A DNA stretch of 64,000 nucleotides. Origin: Lactuca virosa. Taxonomy: Eukaryota > Streptophyta > Magnoliopsida > Asterales > Asteraceae. The DNA lies in NCBI GenBank assembly GCA_928212115.1, contig CAKMRJ010001112.1:406040171-406104170 (forward strand), read 5' to 3'. Below, piece by piece: positions 60,316 to 64,000 of this stretch. The notes under the pieces are model-generated. The model was given only the letters and a program-made list of their open reading frames with translations, was not told the DNA's origin and searched no databases. A program made the translations under genes and the position numbers. Within the stretch, counting starts at the first letter, position 1. Every line of letters begins with the position of its first letter.

Positions 60316-61539
60316 ATTATAATTATATATCTATATATATATATATAACTGTTATCTTCATTCATTCATTTATGAATATATAATATTTTCTTTGTAAAAT
60401 GTATTTCAAAATTATTTATCTTCTACTCACTCATTCATGATGGTAAGAAGATTTGTATTTCTGATATAGACCCCACAACAATGATAGAAACCATGTTGAA
60501 GAGGAAAATGTGAAAGGTACAAAATTCCTATTCATATCTAATATATATTCATATATGAATAAAATTCCATATCTTAGTTATATTTTTGTAATAAATAAAT
60601 ATTAATAAATCAACAAAACAATATCATATTCATCTATCAATAACTTATTCAAAATTATATAGTTTTCATTTCCCAGATAAAAAAGAAACAAAAACACCAA
60701 AGAAAAGAAAGCATCAAAGCAGAAAAAGTCCATCAAAAAGGAAAACTCTTGAAAAACGACAACTACATAATTCAAACTCTGATTTTGAAAGTAGTCGTCC
60801 ATCAAAGAAGGCAAAAAAAAGAGTCACCAATCAAGAAAGAGAAAAAACCAGTGGTAAAGGAATTTTACTCGATGAAAAACAGCTGTTCACCAGAGTCATT
60901 ACTATCTATAATCCTTGGGTTGAGCAAAAAGCAAAAAGAATGTGTAAGATCTATGGGTTTTGGAAGTTTGCTAAAAATGAAAATCACAGATATACCACTG
61001 AAGCTGGGATTTTGGGATTTTATATTCTTCAAAAATTTGATTCTGAGAGATGCTGATAGATATTGAAGGAAAGGAACTGAAAGTAACAACACAGTCTGTT
61101 CATGACATGTTGGGCATTCCAAAAGGTGGAACCATACTTACACAACTGGATCAATGGCCTAAAGATGATACTAGTTATGATGAATGGAAGCAACAGTTTC
61201 AAGAAGGATCAATCATCCGATTGAATGTGATCAAAAAAGTTATTGTTAGTACCACAAAAGCTGATTTCAATTTCAAATTGGAACTTCTTATTTTCTTTTG
61301 TCAACACGTTTTTGAGTCAACATCAATGGGAAGATGCACACATGTTCCTTTGAGTTATATTTCAAGAAAAACATATATCAGCAACATAGACTGGTGCAGC
61401 TTGTTTTGGACTGTTGTCAGAACAAAGAACTCATACGTACCATACTCAGATAACAACTACTTTGTTGGACCTTCAGCTTTCTTGGTGGTAAGTTATTATA
61501 ATGTTTATACTCAATTTTAATAATATTAATTATTCATAA

Positions 61540-61780
61540 CTGAATAGCAATATTCATTATATGAATAAGTAAAATATACTTGATCACATGTAATGTTACA
61601 TACTTATTCATATATAAATAAGTAAAAAATAATATTACTTGTTCATATATGAATATATATATATATATATATATATCTATCTATATATTATAATATCTAT
61701 ATATATATATATAATTCATATATGAATAAGTAATGGTTTGAATTACTTATTCATTTATGATATCAATTAGTTATCATTTA
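61540..61780. repeat. Intron with TTCATATATGAA palindromes and a TA array
   Basis: ATTCATATATGAATA-type palindromes at 61600, 61645 and 61715 lie around a TA array. Similar palindromes recur in nearly every intron from 58990 to 63430. Confidence 0.75.
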
Positions 61781-64000
61781 TGTGCAGTTGTTCTATGCTG
61801 ATAAACATCCACTCAGAAGCTTTAACGGTAACACGTAGACGTCCAACACTTTGTTATTGGAGTTTTAGGAAGATTAGATATCGAGAGACATTTGAACAAG
61901 AAGAATGTAGATTTGGACCTGGAGAATTAAATGAAGAATTTGTTAATGAACAAGATGAAGGAGATACAGATCTCGAAGACAATGATTCTGATAAAGATGA
62001 AGATCATTCTGTTGAGGTAATTAGTTTGAACATGTTAATAATATATGATTACATTAAATTATTATATTAAATTCTAATCATACTTCTTTTTATTACATAG
62101 GCAATATGAATCAAAAATATCTAAAATGCTTAATAGTTTTTGAGAGGATGAAGGAAAATCTGAATTCAAAACTCAATGATGCGATAACAAAGTTCTCTGA
62201 AAAGGAAAGTTTTAGGATTTTCAAAGAAAAGATGACAAATATAATTGTTGAAGAAAAAACTTAAAGCACAACACTTTTTGAATTTCCAAGTAATGAAACT
62301 GAAGTTGAAGGAATCAAATGGACACCGATAATGGGTCAAAAAACAAATGATCAAAAAGAAAATGAAGATAAATAGGGAAATGGTGAAGAACACAATGATA
62401 ATGATGAAAGTCAACCGGAAGTAGATTATTTGTTTGATTCAAATGAAGCAGAGAATGAGGAGAATAAAGAATGATGGAGATAAGAATCAAAAAGAAGGTG
62501 AAACTGAAGTAAAAGAGAAAGATGGAAAGAACAATGAAAATGACAATGATGAAGAGAAAAAAGATGATGATGCTGAACAAACAAATAATCATCAAGAGAC
62601 CATTCAACAAACTGAAAATGAAAATATGTTGGATAAAGTTGTTGACAACATTGTGGACAATGTCCCTGGAATTGGATTTTCAAGTTTAAATAGTCAAGAA
62701 GATGAAATCGGGAATGACCCTGAAATGAAAACTATTTTGGATAATATTGATATAGGTAAATTTTGACTTACTTTTATTTTAAAAAAATATATAAATAATA
62801 TAATACACAATAATAATTTTGTTTATTAAATTTTGACCCAGGGTCACCAATAAATAGAAGTAAAACTAATACTCTGATCAGTCACGCGGATTCAAGGTAT
62901 GTTACTCTATCAATTATTATTATTCACTAATTCATTAATTAATTATATTTAATATATAATATTAAATAGATCTTGCAGAAAAGGGAAAATCAGAAGGTAT
63001 ACATAAACAAGGAAAAAAAGTTTAAAAAACAAAGGGAGATGATACATGTAAATGAATGATTTAAAGTATATTACAATATTTATATTGATTTTTTTAATAA
63101 CATTATTTATTCATAAGTGAATAATACACTATATAAATGAGTAAAAAATATAAAATATTCATATATGATTATATGTTTCACGCAAGGAAAACTCTGACAT
63201 GGAATAAAGGAGGAGCCGAAGCTAAGAACCGAAAGATGGAGGTGCAGATAAAACAAACAGAATTTGAGAAAGGAATGCGAAGATAGAGGTAAATAGTTGA
63301 TTCACTAATAAATAAATATAATAAGTTTTATTATTCACAAATGAATAACAAAATATACAAATAAATAAAAAAATAATAGTATTACTTATCATAATAATGA
63401 TATGCATTACTTATTCCTACTGAATACATTACTTATTCACAAATGAATTACTTAATCAAAGTTTTTTATCTTTCAGGAAAGAAAAAGTCAGAAAATGAAA
63501 AAAAACAGGAGGAAAAAGCTGACAAAACAAAAGGAAATGAAGGAGGTAACAATTTGGAAAAACATTTAAAATATAAAAAATATTCATTATATTAACTTAC
63601 AAACTATTTATATGATAAATCTCCCGGCATGCAGATACTCATCCAAGCTTTAGTCTAGGTCTCAGCGAGATTCAGATCAAACTTCAAGTAAAAAATCTAA
63701 TGAATCTTCACCAAAAAAAACCACTTACAAAGAAACAAATCAAAGACGACATCAGAAGGTTGTTATCAGATTAGCAAACAAAAATGTTCTTAATCCAAAA
63801 TCCAAAATCTGTAGCAATTCCTACTGAAGTAGGACCATCAAAGCATGATCTGGATGAACAAGAGAGAAGAAGCTTTGCCGATGCTTTCAAATCACCTTTC
63901 AAATGCAGAATAATAGACACAAAACCTAAACCTGACACATCAGGAGAGTATTTGAACCTACCTCTCTCTCTCTCTATTTATATATATATATATAATATAT

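Larger units (their letters stand above)
58361..64000 (+). pseudogene. Ulp1-like (C48-type) Mutator-borne pseudogene, N-terminal part, runs off the window
   Basis: Probable exons with GT/AG borders: 58361-58415, 58794-58849, 59572-59646, 60677-61487, 61788-62016, 62101-62755, 62842-62896, 62979-62996, 63477-63545 and 63635 to about 63970. The 60677 exon begins with a lysine-rich stretch (KKRKHQSRKSPSKRK), then CVRSMGFGSLL, KITDIPLKLGF, MLIDIEGKELKVTTQSVHDM and LGIPKGG, continued by LFYADKHPLRSF in the next exon. From memory these recall the N-terminal half of plant Ulp1-like proteins carried by Mutator-like elements. The SUMO-protease domain would lie beyond the window. Frameshifts near 60870-60900, 61050 and 61830, and stops near 62262 and 62373, disable it. 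Long acidic runs fill 61950-62010 and 62330-62600. Confidence 0.55.

Overview
The window is eukaryotic plant DNA, almost wholly transposable elements and their wreckage. Plant LTR-retrotransposon hallmarks recur: primer-binding sites complementary to initiator tRNA-Met (TGGTATCAGAGCC), Ty1/copia and Ty3/gypsy gag-pol domains, TATAAATAG boxes inside LTRs, 5-bp target-site duplications (TSDs), a CACTA element and fold-back MITEs. The CGACGAGTT-type minisatellite and an Ulp1-like Mutator-borne pseudogene suggest an Asteraceae genome such as Lactuca, but this is inference from memory. No intact host gene, rRNA or tRNA was found.

Left half (1-27809): an LTR end (H, 1-1195) adjoins an old LTR fragment of family F (1196-2130). 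A decayed gypsy-type internal region follows on the minus strand (2131-3672, continuing 25410-26338), then another F-family LTR fragment (26339-about 27600). Inside this lies a nest resolved by TSDs: copia A (3673-25409) contains LTR-type element C (5815-21435), which contains copia B (6055-18177), which contains deleted gypsy D (13450-17831) in its 3' LTR. Copia A's pol reading frame is split by C into 5106-5814 and 21436-22980.

Middle (27810-51907): non-autonomous LTR element F (TSD CATTT). Its 3' LTR is interrupted by chromodomain gypsy G on the minus strand (33425-50836, TSD ACTAT/ACTCT). G's 5' LTR is interrupted by copia E (42410-49904, TSD ATAGG/GTAGG). G carries the best-preserved coding sequence (gag, protease, RT, RNase H, integrase, chromodomain) but has several stops, a deletion and a frameshift. 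B and E are related non-autonomous copia elements keeping only a gag relic and scraps of pol.

Right flank (51908-64000): a fold-back MITE (52493-52739), a giant inverted repeat of about 1.28 kb bounded by smaller palindromes (53751-55033), a non-autonomous CACTA element (55725-56986) inside an AAACGAAC-rich repeat, another fold-back element (57418-57832), and the N-terminal part of an intron-rich Ulp1-like pseudogene (58361 to the window edge) whose introns are full of TTCATATATGAA-type palindromes.

Nothing here forms a cooperating pathway. The layout records successive insertions, several into LTRs, followed by decay. The least ordinary structures are the giant palindrome and the F-family internal region lying in reverse between two forward-oriented LTR fragments.
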